Of a stretch of DNA of 64,000 bases, positions 42,562 through 53,074 are shown piece after piece (the stretch's first letter is position 1; the number at the start of each line of letters is the position of its first letter). Origin of the DNA: Anaerolineaceae bacterium oral taxon 439 (lineage in GTDB: Bacteria; Chloroflexota; Anaerolineae; Anaerolineales; Anaerolineaceae); NCBI GenBank assembly GCA_001717545.1, contig CP017039.1, forward strand, positions 1,798,001-1,862,000, in the 5' to 3' direction. The notes beneath the pieces are model-generated. The model was not told the origin of the DNA. It saw nothing but the letters and a program-made list of their open reading frames with translations, and ran no database searches. A program made the position numbers and the translations under genes.

Positions 42562-43488
42562 TCAGCTCGCGCTTTCCCCCCAGAACGCACGGACGCAATT
42601 CGCCGCTTCGAAATCCTTCTTTCCCATCCCATATCCGATCGCGCCGACAGTCATCAGCGGCTGCGGCCCGAAACGCGCCGCAAAGTATTTCAGGAGCGCC
42701 GCGCCCGTCGGAGTACAAAGTTCGGCGGCGATCCTCCCCCCGTACGTCGGAACCCCGCGCAAAATCTCGGCCGTCGCCGGAGCCGGAACCGGTAAAATCC
42801 CATGCGCGCAGCGAACAACGCCCGAACCGACATGAACCGGCGAAACGACGATCTCGTCAGGTTTCATCCGGTCAATCAGGAAGCAAACCGCCGCGATATC
42901 GGCGATGGCGTCCAACGCCCCGACCTCGTGAAAATGCACCTGCGATACCGGACGCTGGTGCGCCTTGGATTCCGCTTCGGCGATCAGTCGATATACCGCC
43001 AGCGCGTCATTTTTGACGTTTTCATTGGCTGAAAGACCGCAGAGGATCGCCTCAATTTCCGACATGCCGCGATGAACGCAGTGATGATGCTCCTGCCCTT
43101 CATGACAAACGCCATGGCCATGCCCATGATCATGATGATGATGCTCCTGTCCTTCATGACAAACGTCATGACTATGCCCATGATCATGGTGATGATGCTC
43201 CTGTCCTTCATGACAAACGTCATGACTATGCCCATGATCATGGTGGTGATGCACATGCGCAGGCATCCAATCCGCTTCCTCGGCGCCGTCGATCAGGACG
43301 CGAACGCTTGTTCCGTGAATCCCTGCTTTTTCGGCCGTCTCCACCGCGAATTTCACGCCGTCGATTCCAAGCGAATTCAACGCGGAAACCGCCTCAACGC
43401 GCTCGCCGTCCGGGAGCAGGTCGATCAGCGCGCCCGTCAGCATATCCCCCGCCGCACCCATACGGCATTCAAAATAAAGCGTTTTCAT
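42562..43488 (-). CDS. larC: LarC-type nickel cofactor protein, LarC1 domain only, with His-rich insert
   Basis: A 308-residue protein of the LarC family (nickel insertion into the pincer nucleotide cofactor of lactate racemase and relatives). The N-terminal YFECRMGAAGDMLTGAL, VSQVHFHEVGALDAIAD, HGILPVPAPAT and ELCTPTGAALL are diagnostic. Residues about 78-137 are three copies of an 18-residue His/Asp/Cys-rich unit likely to bind nickel. The protein ends just after GYGMGKKDFEAANCVRAFWG, where full-length LarC (about 400 residues) continues into LarC2; no LarC2 frame follows before the terminator. The stop overlaps nothing; the ATG overlaps plsY by ATGA. Confidence 0.88.
   Translation of the reverse strand: MKTLYFECRMGAAGDMLTGALIDLLPDGERVEAVSALNSLGIDGVKFAVETAEKAGIHGTSVRVLIDGAEEADWMPAHVHHHHDHGHSHDVCHEGQEHHHHDHGHSHDVCHEGQEHHHHDHGHGHGVCHEGQEHHHCVHRGMSEIEAILCGLSANENVKNDALAVYRLIAEAESKAHQRPVSQVHFHEVGALDAIADIAAVCFLIDRMKPDEIVVSPVHVGSGVVRCAHGILPVPAPATAEILRGVPTYGGRIAAELCTPTGAALLKYFAARFGPQPLMTVGAIGYGMGKKDFEAANCVRAFWGESAS
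43090..43251. repeat. 54-bp tandem repeat, three copies, inside larC
   Basis: Units start at 43090, 43144 and 43198. Units 2 and 3 differ at a single base and unit 1 at several, so the last duplication is recent. Each encodes an 18-residue histidine-rich block. Confidence 0.92.
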
Positions 43489-44222
43489 GTTTCATCTTCT
43501 CCCTCCGGCCGCTCCGCTTCATCCGCATCGCGCGCCTCAGCAGCGTCGTTTTCAGCCCGTTTCCGCAGGATCCCCCTCAAGCTGAATTTCATAACACGCT
43601 CTTTTCCTTCGCGAAGCCGCTTAAAATTCGGCTTCAGCGCGGTATAAACGATCGCCAGGCCGAAAATTCCGTACAAAACGTACCACCATGAGCTCGGCTC
43701 CATCCCGGTCAACCGCATGACGATAAACGTTACCGTCGCGAATAAATTGATCGAGAACGTCGCGACTGACGCGTACCCGAGCGTCATGTATAAAATCAGC
43801 GCCGGAATCCCGGCAAAGAAAATCACGCTCGGCAGGATCCCGATCACGACGCCCAACGACGTCAGGCCGCCGGCGCCGCCGCGCAGCCGGCATTGGCCGC
43901 TCGGAACCGTTTCAATCAAAAAAATCGACTTAATATGCCCCAATACCGCCAGGATCCCTGCCGCGGCGATCATCCAATCCATCCGCTCGGCGAAACTCCA
44001 GCGAACGATCCAAACCGCCAGGAACCCTTTCAGGACATCGCAAACCGCGGTCAGCAGGCCCCATTTGACCCCGATCGTCCGGATTACGTTCGACGTCCCC
44101 ATCTTCCCGGACGCATGATACCGAATATCGCGCCGGCTGACAAGCCAGACAAGCGCCCAACCGACGGGCAGCGAACCGACCAGATACGCCAAAGCTAAAA
44201 CAATCAGATATTGCCAGATCAT
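43485..44222 (-). CDS. plsY: Glycerol-3-phosphate acyltransferase PlsY
   Basis: A 245-residue membrane acyltransferase using acyl-phosphate to acylate glycerol-3-phosphate, the first step of phospholipid synthesis. It has five or six helices, the N-terminal GSLPVGW and DIR...SGKMGTSNVIR (motif 1-2 region) and GGAGGLTSLG in place of the usual GGKGVAT (motif 3). A charged Glu/Arg-rich C-terminal tail of about 40 residues is extra. It overlaps larC by ATGA and is 12 nt behind a membrane protein gene. Confidence 0.85.
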   Translation of the reverse strand: MIWQYLIVLALAYLVGSLPVGWALVWLVSRRDIRYHASGKMGTSNVIRTIGVKWGLLTAVCDVLKGFLAVWIVRWSFAERMDWMIAAAGILAVLGHIKSIFLIETVPSGQCRLRGGAGGLTSLGVVIGILPSVIFFAGIPALILYMTLGYASVATFSINLFATVTFIVMRLTGMEPSSWWYVLYGIFGLAIVYTALKPNFKRLREGKERVMKFSLRGILRKRAENDAAEARDADEAERPEGEDET

Positions 44223-44234
44223 GGGATACGACTC

Positions 44235-45050
44235 CTAAGCGGTAAGTTCAAAGTACAAAAAAGCTGACAGAAACAACGCACCCTGCCACCCCAACCGGCG
44301 CAGCGCGAAACGAAACGAACGCCCTGAAGAACATATTATAATGAAATTAATCGTCAGGTAAAAGACGGCGAACAGGAGGACCCCGTACGATAACGCCCGC
44401 AGCGGCAAATACATAAACGCGATCCCGAATTCGGCGACAACCGCCGCGACAGCTAACGCTTTATACAGCGGCGCCAACCCCGCTTCTTCCAACAGGAAAA
44501 TCCGCCAGGAGATCAGGAACGTCGAAAAAATCAGGAAAGGCGTCAGGAAAACGATCCGTCCGCCGACCGACTTCGCAAATAAAAATCCCATCGCCGCTGA
44601 AACGTATGCCAGCGCTGTCACCGGAACCGAAGCGATCGCGCTCCGTGGATCGGACCGGAAACAGAGGTAACTCTCCGAAAGGAAAACCGAATACAGCAGC
44701 AGTCCGCCAAAGAACAGGATAATCACCCAGCCGATTCCCGGTTCAACTGAGCTCAGTAAAATTCCCAGCGACGCCGTTGCCGTAAATGGGACGATGACAT
44801 GGGTAAATTTTCTGGACCGCCCCGTTTCCGGCTCGACCTCGATCGCCGTATAAACGCCGCAGGCTGCGATCAGCGCAACCATCGGAATCATCGGCAAATC
44901 CGGCGAAAGATCGACCGGCAACGATAAAAACAGGACGTCGAGCGTAAAGCGCCAGTTCGCGTCCGAAACCGTCGCGGCCATCGCAAAGCAAAGCAGAATC
45001 ACGGCGGTCAACGAAGAAAAGAAGGTCCGGTGCGGAGATTTCGCGATCAT
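44235..45050 (-). CDS. Polytopic membrane protein of unknown function
   Basis: A 271-residue, very hydrophobic protein with about eight or nine transmembrane helices and no recognised motif. The frame opens with GTG at 45074, but a perfect TATAAT sits inside that extension 6 nt before the ATG at 45050, so the ATG is almost certainly the start of a leaderless message. First gene of the membrane protein-plsY-larC operon. Confidence 0.7.
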   Translation of the reverse strand: MIAKSPHRTFFSSLTAVILLCFAMAATVSDANWRFTLDVLFLSLPVDLSPDLPMIPMVALIAACGVYTAIEVEPETGRSRKFTHVIVPFTATASLGILLSSVEPGIGWVIILFFGGLLLYSVFLSESYLCFRSDPRSAIASVPVTALAYVSAAMGFLFAKSVGGRIVFLTPFLIFSTFLISWRIFLLEEAGLAPLYKALAVAAVVAEFGIAFMYLPLRALSYGVLLFAVFYLTINFIIICSSGRSFRFALRRLGWQGALFLSAFLYFELTA

Positions 45051-45056
45051 ACCTTG

Positions 45057-45062
45057 ATTATA
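45057..45062 (-). promoter_or_regulatory. -10 box giving a leaderless membrane protein-plsY-larC transcript
   Basis: Minus-strand TATAAT with exactly 6 nt to the ATG at 45050; no Shine-Dalgarno sequence. Confidence 0.6.
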
Positions 45063-45224
45063 CGCGATTCCCACTCTTCTGCGTTTCCTGATCCCGGAGA
45101 GACGGAAGAGGAACCGAATAGATTTTCTAAGCCCTCCGGAAAAACATCCTGATACGCCGCCAGCAGCGCGGACCGTTCCTGTTAATTATAGATATTTGTT
45201 GTAGTGTAACATAATAAGGAGGGA

Positions 45225-46151
45225 GTGGGGAAAGGACTTGTCCTCACGAAAATAACGAAATCCGTCTCAAAGAATTCACTGACCTATTACCTGAGTAAAT
45301 CGGTTCGTATTAATGGCAAGTCAACAACGATTACGATCGAAAGAATCGGCAGCGCAGAAGAACTCCGACAGCGTGCCGGCGATGTGGATGTCAAACTGTG
45401 ACTGAAGCAGTACGCGCGGGAGGGAACAGTACAGGAAAAGGCAGAAAACGCGGAGATAGTCTTGCGTATTCGCCGGGAAAGCAGATCGAGAAGGGACAAC
45501 AGACTATAGCGGATGTCTGGTATTTTTTTGCAGGATACTTACTATCAGTTGGGCCTGCAGAAGATCTGCAGTGAAATCATGAAGAAGTATAAGTTCGCTT
45601 ATGACCTGTACGGAGTTTTATCCAGCCTGATTTACGCGAGCGTGATTTATCCAGGGTCCAAAGCAGCGACGCATGAACTCAGCGAACGATTCCTCGAAAC
45701 GCCCAGATGCGAACTGCAGCATCTCTATCGGGGATTGGAAATACTCTGCTTAAGGAAGATGATCTGATTCAGGCCAACCTTGTTCCGGAACTCAGAAAAA
45801 GTGATCCTGCGAAAGAAAGAAACTCCGCATTATGACTACACGAATTGTTGCTTTGAAACGGAAGATGATGATGACTTCCGCAAATATGGGATATCCAAAG
45901 AGCATCGACCGAATCCAATCGTGCAAATGGGCCTGTTTATGGACGCGGATGGGATACCGTTGTCCTTTTCCATCTTCAACGGGATGAAAATGAACAGCAG
46001 TCGCTGAAGCAGCTGGAACGAAAAATCATATTTGAATATGGATTGGACGAATTTGACGGATGCGCTGCATGACGCCTTTGGGGTCCGAACTGACCGCCAG
46101 ATTGTTCCCGCGGCGCAGATGAAATCGATCTGCGCGAAGACAAAGAGGTGA
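45225..46151 (+). pseudogene. Decayed IS1634-type (IS4 superfamily) transposase
   Basis: Begins with AAGGAGG and GTG at 45225 and reads SLTYYLSKSVRING, then an in-frame TGA at 45399 (probably a former Trp), a TAG at 45507, compensating frameshifts around 45740-45785, and another shift near 45980. HYDYTNCCFETE contains the first catalytic Asp of the DDE triad and GLFMDADGIPLSFSIF is the adjoining conserved block. After DENEQQSLKQLE the sequence jumps to a C-terminal piece (TDALHDAFGVRTDRQI), so the middle with the other catalytic residues is deleted. No terminal inverted repeats could be recognised. Confidence 0.85.
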
Positions 46152-46389
46152 TTTTACTTTGACAATCCATACATTTACTATTTCAACTGATAATAGTATT
46201 ATTTACAAGCCAACAAATTTTCCTCTCGTTTGCAGACACGGAAAAATGTAATTTTATTTTTTATTTTTTTTGAAAATTTCTGTCAATTTGATGGCAAAAC
46301 GTTATGTTGCGTTTGGTTGTGGTATATTAACGAATAGTTAAGAAGCGCTCACAAAAGACTTAAACATTTTAATTCGAAGGAGTAAGATC
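46152..46389. other. AT-rich gap between transposase remnant and secreted orphan
   Basis: No gene is visible. Long A/T tracts at 46180-46290 contrast with the surrounding G+C-rich DNA. TATATT at 46323-46328 is a possible -10 box for the next gene, and GAAGGAG precedes its start. Confidence 0.5.
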
Positions 46390-47022
46390 ATGAAAAAAAT
46401 CGTCGTTATGTTGTTGTTGCTTGTCAGCATCCTGTCGTTAACCGCCGGAGCTTTCGCCCAGCAGTTTTACGTTTACGAGAATCCGGACGATTCGGAGGAA
46501 ACGATTAAAATTCCGGTCGATCAATCCCATGTCATCGGCACCATCCGATTCTGCGTTGAAGAAGCGCAACGGCTTCCTGCTGAAATTGACGGCGCGATCT
46601 GCGATGGCGATGACGACGCGTACAACTCCAAGATGGCCGAATTAGCGTCCTGTATCGCCCAGGCGAACAGCGCCATGGCGGATACGAAAATGCCGAATAC
46701 GCTGAATCTCTGGCGGGTCTACAGTATCCTGAAGGAAAAGAATTGCGGCGTAGGCGCGGCGGCGACGTCTCATGCCGACTGGGCGCGGGAAGAACTCGAT
46801 CGAGTCAGTTTCCGAATCGGAGCAATTGACCCCGGCTATGATCCCATCCGGATGTGTGGGACTGTTCCCTACGATACACCGATGCCGATTGCATCTCCAT
46901 CTATGTTCGCCAGATGTTCTGCTGATCTAAGCGCAGATATTTGCGCTGGGTATGTCTTAACAACTTGTATAAATGATGAACCACGCGGATGGGGGCCGAG
47001 GAAAAGCTCTAACCGGCCTTAG
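46390..47022 (+). CDS. Secreted protein of unknown function
   Basis: A 210-residue exported protein with a clear signal peptide (cleavage after AGAFA) and eight or more cysteines in the mature part. The stretch MPNTLNLWRVYSILKEKNCG...REELDR resembles VPEVAELWDVYAALSA...RRELQS in the secreted protein at 57297-57917, and both have a Cys-rich C-terminal region, so they look like distant paralogues. The C-terminal end is AT-richer than the rest and may have been altered by the neighbouring rearrangement. GAAGGAG precedes the ATG. Confidence 0.65.
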   Translation: MKKIVVMLLLLVSILSLTAGAFAQQFYVYENPDDSEETIKIPVDQSHVIGTIRFCVEEAQRLPAEIDGAICDGDDDAYNSKMAELASCIAQANSAMADTKMPNTLNLWRVYSILKEKNCGVGAAATSHADWAREELDRVSFRIGAIDPGYDPIRMCGTVPYDTPMPIASPSMFARCSADLSADICAGYVLTTCINDEPRGWGPRKSSNRP

Positions 47023-47034
47023 TGCGATCAATAT

Positions 47035-47388
47035 GTGGAATTGTCGGTTGCAAAAAGGGGAGGTTCGGTAGAAATCCTTTATCTTCTTCGTAAAATATTT
47101 CGAAGACAGGCAATTGAGGACTCCATTCATCCACCGGATTTCTGGAGGCTATTTATTTTCTTGAATAATCCACCAGCCATGATCATAGAACAACCATACC
47201 TGTACAAAATTGACGAGCTGAAAACCCTGTCAATAACCAAGGAAAATACCTCAAAAAAAAACGGGAATATAAATGTGTGGGCAATTTGTGATATTGTCTT
47301 AGAAAGTTTTTTGGGAACTTCCCTGTCATCTATCACGAGGAACTGCAGGTTTGTTAAAGAGAATGAAGTCTGTTTAAAGGCCATGTAA
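47035..47388 (+). CDS. Doubtful small ORF in AT-rich accessory DNA
   Basis: A 117-codon open frame starting 12 nt after the secreted protein. No domain, signal peptide or ribosome site is recognisable, and the opposite strand is also open over most of it, so it may not be a gene. Confidence 0.2.
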   Translation: MELSVAKRGGSVEILYLLRKIFRRQAIEDSIHPPDFWRLFIFLNNPPAMIIEQPYLYKIDELKTLSITKENTSKKNGNINVWAICDIVLESFLGTSLSSITRNCRFVKENEVCLKAM

Positions 47389-48023
47389 GAATCCTTCTGT
47401 AAAATGTGACGAGGTTATCCGGTACAGTTGTTAAGGTTCTGCCGCGTCAGCCTGTCAGGTAATCAGACATATTACAATTTATTGAGAGTTATTCTTTCAG
47501 ATTTATATAGAATCAAAGTACAATTCTTTCATAAAGGCCCGAACACATCCGATCATCATCCCACCAACAAAGCGATCGTCGATAACAAGCGCATAAGTCG
47601 TATGATCCACATTTAAAGAAAATAAATACGCCTTCTACCGGAACGGCTTGCTGCGCTAAAATTTGAAATTGATAAGACCATCGATCTTCCCCCCCAACTC
47701 CGGATCGATATCATTCGAAATTGCGGCACGCTGGAAATAATATTCTTATTATATGTTATCAATATTTTTTCAGCAAGTTTCACCTGATTCACGAAAACGT
47801 CAATGACCGTTCGATTACAATAAACAATTGCTATTTATACATCTAAATTAAATAACTGATAAATATAACATAGGAGGAACAAGTAACGATTAACAGGATC
47901 AAATAATATCGTAACAATTTCACCCAAATAGATCTTGTTCCCCAGAGAATCATGTCCTTTCTCCTTGTTAATCGCTTTTGACGCTGATCTATCTTTATCT
48001 TATCTGCTCTGCTCAAAAAGAAA
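47389..48023. other. Gene-poor AT-rich stretch
   Basis: 635 bp without an intact gene. The only coding trace is the minus-strand fragment at 47503-47634. The frame on the minus strand at 47843-48064 overlaps the rpsJ terminator and has no homology, so I do not call it. Confidence 0.5.
47503..47634 (-). pseudogene. Possible gene fragment without start codon
   Basis: A 43-codon open minus-strand stretch reads NVDHTTYALVIDDRFVGGMM and ends MKELYFDSI before TAA. Its feel is that of a GNAT acetyltransferase or similar core, but it is preceded by a stop and has no start codon. Weak evidence. Confidence 0.2.
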
Positions 48024-48057
48024 CAAAAAAAGGCCGAACGTTCGAAGACGTTCAGCC
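48024..48057 (-). terminator. Terminator of the str operon
   Basis: Minus-strand stem GGCTGAACG / CGTTCGGCC followed by seven T, 26 nt past the rpsJ stop. The ribosomal operon therefore ends after rpsJ rather than continuing into rplC. Confidence 0.9.
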
Positions 48058-48082
48058 CTTTCACTTCTTTATAATCGATCCG

Positions 48083-48391
48083 TCAGATCTTAATCTCGAT
48101 ATCGACGCCAGCGGGTAAAGTCAGCCGCATCAGCATATCGATCGTTTTCGAATCCGGATCGATAACGTCGATCATGCGGTTATGCGTTCGGATTTCGAAA
48201 TGTTCATGCGAATCTTTATCGATAAAGCTCGACCGGCGCACCGTGAACCTTTCGATCCTCGTCGGAAGCGGAATCGGCCCGGCGACATGCGCGCCACTGC
48301 GCTCCGCCGTATCGACAATCCGTTTCGCGGACTGATCCAGGATCCGATGATCAAACGCCTTAAGGCGAATACGAATTCTTTGTTGTGCCAT
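48083..48391 (-). CDS. rpsJ: Ribosomal protein S10 (uS10)
   Basis: A 102-residue 30S protein, also the NusE transcription antitermination factor. [21 protein letters not shown] and [14 protein letters not shown] are characteristic. It follows tuf by 15 nt; the other S10-operon genes are not here. Confidence 0.97.
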   Translation of the reverse strand: MAQQRIRIRLKAFDHRILDQSAKRIVDTAERSGAHVAGPIPLPTRIERFTVRRSSFIDKDSHEHFEIRTHNRMIDVIDPDSKTIDMLMRLTLPAGVDIEIKI

Positions 48392-48406
48392 TTTTAGTAT
48401 AAATCC

Positions 48407-49609
<1,203 letters not shown>

Positions 49610-49637
49610 TTTTTATTCTCTCCTCAAGAATGATTAA

Positions 49638-51707
49638 CTATTTTTCCAATACTTTTGCCGCAGTTGCGTCCGAAACTGCTTCATAATGATCATATTCCAT
49701 CGAAAACACGCCGCGGCCCTGCGTCGCGGAACGGAGCGTCGTCGCATACCCGAACATTTCGCCCAGCGGTACGAACGCATGAATAATCTGGGAAGAGCCC
49801 TGAACGTCGGAGCCGCGAACGACCCCGCGCCGCGTGGCGATCTGACCCAGAACTTCGCCGAAATACTCTTCCGGAACGGTAATTTCGACCTTCATGATCG
49901 GTTCCATCAGAACCGGGGAACATTTATCCACCGCTTCCTTGAATCCGATACTCCCGGCCATCTTGAACGCCATCTCACTCGAATCGACTTCATGGAACGA
50001 TCCATCGATTAACGCGACTTTAACGCCCGTCATCGGGTATCCGCCAAGAACGCCGGATTCCGCCGCCTCGCGAACGCCTTTCTCAACCGCCGGAATATAT
50101 TCCTTCGGAATCGCGCCGCCGACGATCTTGTTTTCAAAGATAATCCCCTGCGTCGATTCGATCGGCTCAATCGCGAACACGACATGTCCATACTGGCCAT
50201 GACCGCCGGACTGTTTCGCGTACTTATAAGAATACTTATCGATCGATTTACGGATCGTTTCCTTATACGCGACGCGCTCCTTCCCGACGTTCGCCTTGAC
50301 CCGGAACTCGCGCATCATGCGGTCGACGATGATCGCGAGATGAAGCTCGCCCATCCCGGAGATGATCGTCTGGCCCGTCGTTTCGTCGGTCCGAACCTGA
50401 AACGTCGGATCCTCTTCGGCTAATTTCTGAAGCGCGATCCCCATCTTTTCCTGATCCACCGTCGTCTTCGGCTCAACCGCAACCGAAATAACCGGTTCCG
50501 GGAAGCTGATCGATTCAAGGACGACCGGTTTCGCCGGATCGCAGAGCGTATCCCCGGTAAACGAATCCTTCAGCCCGAGAACCGCCGCGATATCGCCGGC
50601 ATGCACTTCAGTAACGTCGTCGCGCCGATCCGCGTACATGCGAATCAGGCGGCCGATCCGTTCCTTCTTGCGTTTGACCGGGTTCAGGAGCGTCTGCCCC
50701 TGACGAACGACGCCGGAGTAGACGCGGAAATACGAAAGGCGTCCAACGTAAGGATCGGCGACAATCTTGAAAACGAGCGCGCCGACCGGCGCTTTGTCGT
50801 CCGTAGGACAGACGATCTCGTCTTCGCCGTCGACCGACGTCGCGACCGCGTCCGGAATATCCAGCGGCGACGGGAGCAATTCAACCGCCGCGTCCAGCAA
50901 CGGCTGAACGCCTTTATTCTTCAATGAGGAGCCGCAGTAGCAAGGGTTGCACTTGCCAGCGATAACCGCCCGCCGCAGCCCGGCTTTCAGCTCGTCAACG
51001 CTGAGCGAAGCGCCTTCCAGGAATTTTTCCGTCAATTCGTCGTCCAAACCGGCGATTTCTTCGATTAAAACCTGGCGCTTCAGTTCGGCTTCTTCCTTGA
51101 ATTCATCTGGAACGTCGCTCTCGTCGATCTCAGTCCCCATCTCATCCAGCCATCTGTAAGCGCGCATCGTCAGCAAATCGATCACGCCGACAAACGAGCC
51201 CTCGAAACCGATCGGAATCTGCATCGCGAGCGGCTTCGCGCCCAATCGCTTTTCAATCGTTCCGATCGAATTCTCATACGACGCGCCGACGCGATCCATC
51301 TTATTGATAAAACAGATCCGCGGCACGTTATATTTATCGGCCTGGCGCCAAACCGTCTCGCTTTGAGGCTCAACGCCCTGCGTCGCGTCAAAGACAACGA
51401 TCCCCCCGTCGAGTACGCGAAGCGATCGCTGAACTTCCGCAGTGAAATCAATATGTCCCGGCGTATCGATTACATTGATCCGATAGCCTTTCCATTCAGC
51501 CGTCACCGCCGCAGAAACGATCGTGATGCCCCGTTCGCGTTCCTGAACCATCCAATCCGTTACGGTCGTACCCTCATCAACGGAACCGATCCGATACGAT
51601 TTCCCGGTATAAAATAAAATCCGTTCGGTCGTAGTCGTTTTTCCCGCGTCAATATGCGCAATGATTCCGATATTCCGGTACTTTTCCAACGGGAATTCTC
51701 GTGTCAT
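49638..51707 (-). CDS. fusA: Elongation factor G
   Basis: A 689-residue translocation GTPase. G1 [21 protein letters not shown] and NKMDR are intact, and domains II-V follow to the C-terminal [18 protein letters not shown]. It is slightly short for EF-G but complete. Confidence 0.98.
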   Translation of the reverse strand: MTREFPLEKYRNIGIIAHIDAGKTTTTERILFYTGKSYRIGSVDEGTTVTDWMVQERERGITIVSAAVTAEWKGYRINVIDTPGHIDFTAEVQRSLRVLDGGIVVFDATQGVEPQSETVWRQADKYNVPRICFINKMDRVGASYENSIGTIEKRLGAKPLAMQIPIGFEGSFVGVIDLLTMRAYRWLDEMGTEIDESDVPDEFKEEAELKRQVLIEEIAGLDDELTEKFLEGASLSVDELKAGLRRAVIAGKCNPCYCGSSLKNKGVQPLLDAAVELLPSPLDIPDAVATSVDGEDEIVCPTDDKAPVGALVFKIVADPYVGRLSYFRVYSGVVRQGQTLLNPVKRKKERIGRLIRMYADRRDDVTEVHAGDIAAVLGLKDSFTGDTLCDPAKPVVLESISFPEPVISVAVEPKTTVDQEKMGIALQKLAEEDPTFQVRTDETTGQTIISGMGELHLAIIVDRMMREFRVKANVGKERVAYKETIRKSIDKYSYKYAKQSGGHGQYGHVVFAIEPIESTQGIIFENKIVGGAIPKEYIPAVEKGVREAAESGVLGGYPMTGVKVALIDGSFHEVDSSEMAFKMAGSIGFKEAVDKCSPVLMEPIMKVEITVPEEYFGEVLGQIATRRGVVRGSDVQGSSQIIHAFVPLGEMFGYATTLRSATQGRGVFSMEYDHYEAVSDATAAKVLEK

Positions 51708-51735
51708 ATTTTCCCCAAAACCTCTTTACAATCAA

Positions 51736-52203
51736 TTAAACGCGATAATGCGAAAAAGCGCGGTTCGCTTCCGCCATCTTATGCGTTTCCTCGCGTTTGC
51801 GGATCGCCGAACCCGTATTGTTATACGCGTCGAGCAATTCGCCCGCTAAACAGTCGTCAAAACTTTTTCCGGTTTTCTTTCGCGAAGCGTCGATAATCCA
51901 GCGCATCGCTAACGTCTGCCGCCTGCCGATCGTGACTTCCATCGGGACCTGATACGTCGCGCCGCCGACGCGGCGAGGACGCACTTCCATTACCGGACCG
52001 ACATTGCGCAATGCAGTTTCAAGAACCTCGAGACCATCCTTTCCGGTCTTCTGGCTAAGAGTTCCCATGGCACTGTATACCAATCGGGTTGCAAGGCTGC
52101 GTTTGCCGTTTCGCATAATTCGGTTGATTAAGTTCGTCACCAGCTGGCTGTTGTAGCGAACGTCAGGCATGACTTCGCGTTTTTCCGGTTTTGTTCGTCG
52201 CAT
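51736..52203 (-). CDS. rpsG: Ribosomal protein S7 (uS7)
   Basis: A 155-residue 30S assembly protein binding the 16S rRNA 3' domain. MRRTKPEKREVMPDVRYNS, the EVRPRRVGGATYQVP motif and the C-terminal KMAEANRAFSHYR are typical. It starts 15 nt downstream of the rpsL stop. Confidence 0.97.
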   Translation of the reverse strand: MRRTKPEKREVMPDVRYNSQLVTNLINRIMRNGKRSLATRLVYSAMGTLSQKTGKDGLEVLETALRNVGPVMEVRPRRVGGATYQVPMEVTIGRRQTLAMRWIIDASRKKTGKSFDDCLAGELLDAYNNTGSAIRKREETHKMAEANRAFSHYRV

Positions 52204-52218
52204 TTTTGATCTGTCTCC

Positions 52219-52644
52219 TTAACTCTTGGCTTTCGCCTTCTTCGTCCCATATTTCGATCGGCCCCGACCGCGTTTCGCAACGCCGGTCGCGTCCAAAGAA
52301 CCGCGAACGATATGATAACGAACGCCCGGAAGATCGCGAACGCGTCCGCCGCGAACCAGGACGACGCTGTGTTCCTGTAACGAATGACCTTCGCCCGGGA
52401 TATACGCCGTGACTTCAAAACCGTTCGATAAACGGACGCGGGCAATCTTCCGGAGAGCCGAATTCGGCTTCTTCGGCGTCGTCGCGCGAACGTTCGTGCA
52501 AACGCCGCGTTTCTGCGGCGCACCCTCAGCGACACGAGTGCGGCGCTGGCTGCTGGAGTTATAGGTATACTGCAGCGCTGGCGCTTTACTCTTAACCGAT
52601 CGGGATTTTCGACCTTTCCTGACTAACTGATTAATTGTTGGCAC
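52219..52644 (-). CDS. rpsL: Ribosomal protein S12 (uS12)
   Basis: A 141-residue decoding-centre protein. [12 protein letters not shown] is intact, but the following loop reads [13 protein letters not shown], with Arg103 at the place of E. coli Lys88. About 15-17 residues (around 25-41, rich in Ser and Arg) are inserted in the N-terminal extension relative to E. coli and Thermus. The start is GTG, with GGGAGG 10 nt upstream. First gene of the str operon. Confidence 0.97.
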   Translation of the reverse strand: MPTINQLVRKGRKSRSVKSKAPALQYTYNSSSQRRTRVAEGAPQKRGVCTNVRATTPKKPNSALRKIARVRLSNGFEVTAYIPGEGHSLQEHSVVLVRGGRVRDLPGVRYHIVRGSLDATGVAKRGRGRSKYGTKKAKAKS

Positions 52645-52739
52645 TGTTAATTAGCCTCCCTGAAATCTGAATGGATCCGGTTTTCGCCGGGACCCATTTT
52701 ACACAACAAAAACTAACCCCATTCAGGATTAGCGGGATT

Positions 52740-52748
52740 ATTATATCA
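52740..52748 (-). promoter_or_regulatory. Extended -10 promoter of the str operon
   Basis: Minus-strand TGATATAAT, an extended -10 box about 95 nt upstream of rpsL, without a good -35 hexamer. The leader contains GGTCCCGGCGAAAACCGGATCC, a small hairpin. Confidence 0.5.
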
Positions 52749-52749
52749 G

Positions 52750-53074
52750 TTTTTTTCTCAAGCGAGCCCTCAAACCCGAAAACAAACGCGCGAATCATGA
52801 CAAAACATACAATAAAACGGTTCTATCAAACCCACGCCATCTCCTGATTCCCGAACGCCCGCCTATCGCCGCCTCAGACTCACCCGGAAATCAATCGACC
52901 TTCCATTCCGATACCGAAACGCAAAACCCGCACGCCATTCACTTCGCACAAATTCGAAACGCCGCGTTATCCAATGAAAAACCGAAATATGCGTCGGGTC
53001 CAATAGAATCCTCAAAACCGGGCCTAGGTTACCCGAGCCCGCTCGATCTTTTTTCCTAATCTTCTTCCCGCAAT
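52750..53074. other. Intergenic region upstream of the str operon
   Basis: 325 bp between the str operon promoter and the cdaR stop. An open minus-strand stretch (52863-53015) ends IDFRVSLRRR but has no ribosome site or proper start; I do not call a gene. No terminator for cdaR with a T-run was seen, apart from short G+C-rich inverted repeats near 53018-53040. Confidence 0.4.

Noticed and set aside
47843-48064. 73-codon minus-strand frame next to rpsJ
   Set aside because: It overlaps the str terminator hairpin and has no ribosome site.
52863-53015. Small open frame ending IDFRVSLRRR, reminiscent of the tail of FGE-sulfatase domains
   Set aside because: About 50 codons, no start context and only a short terminal resemblance.
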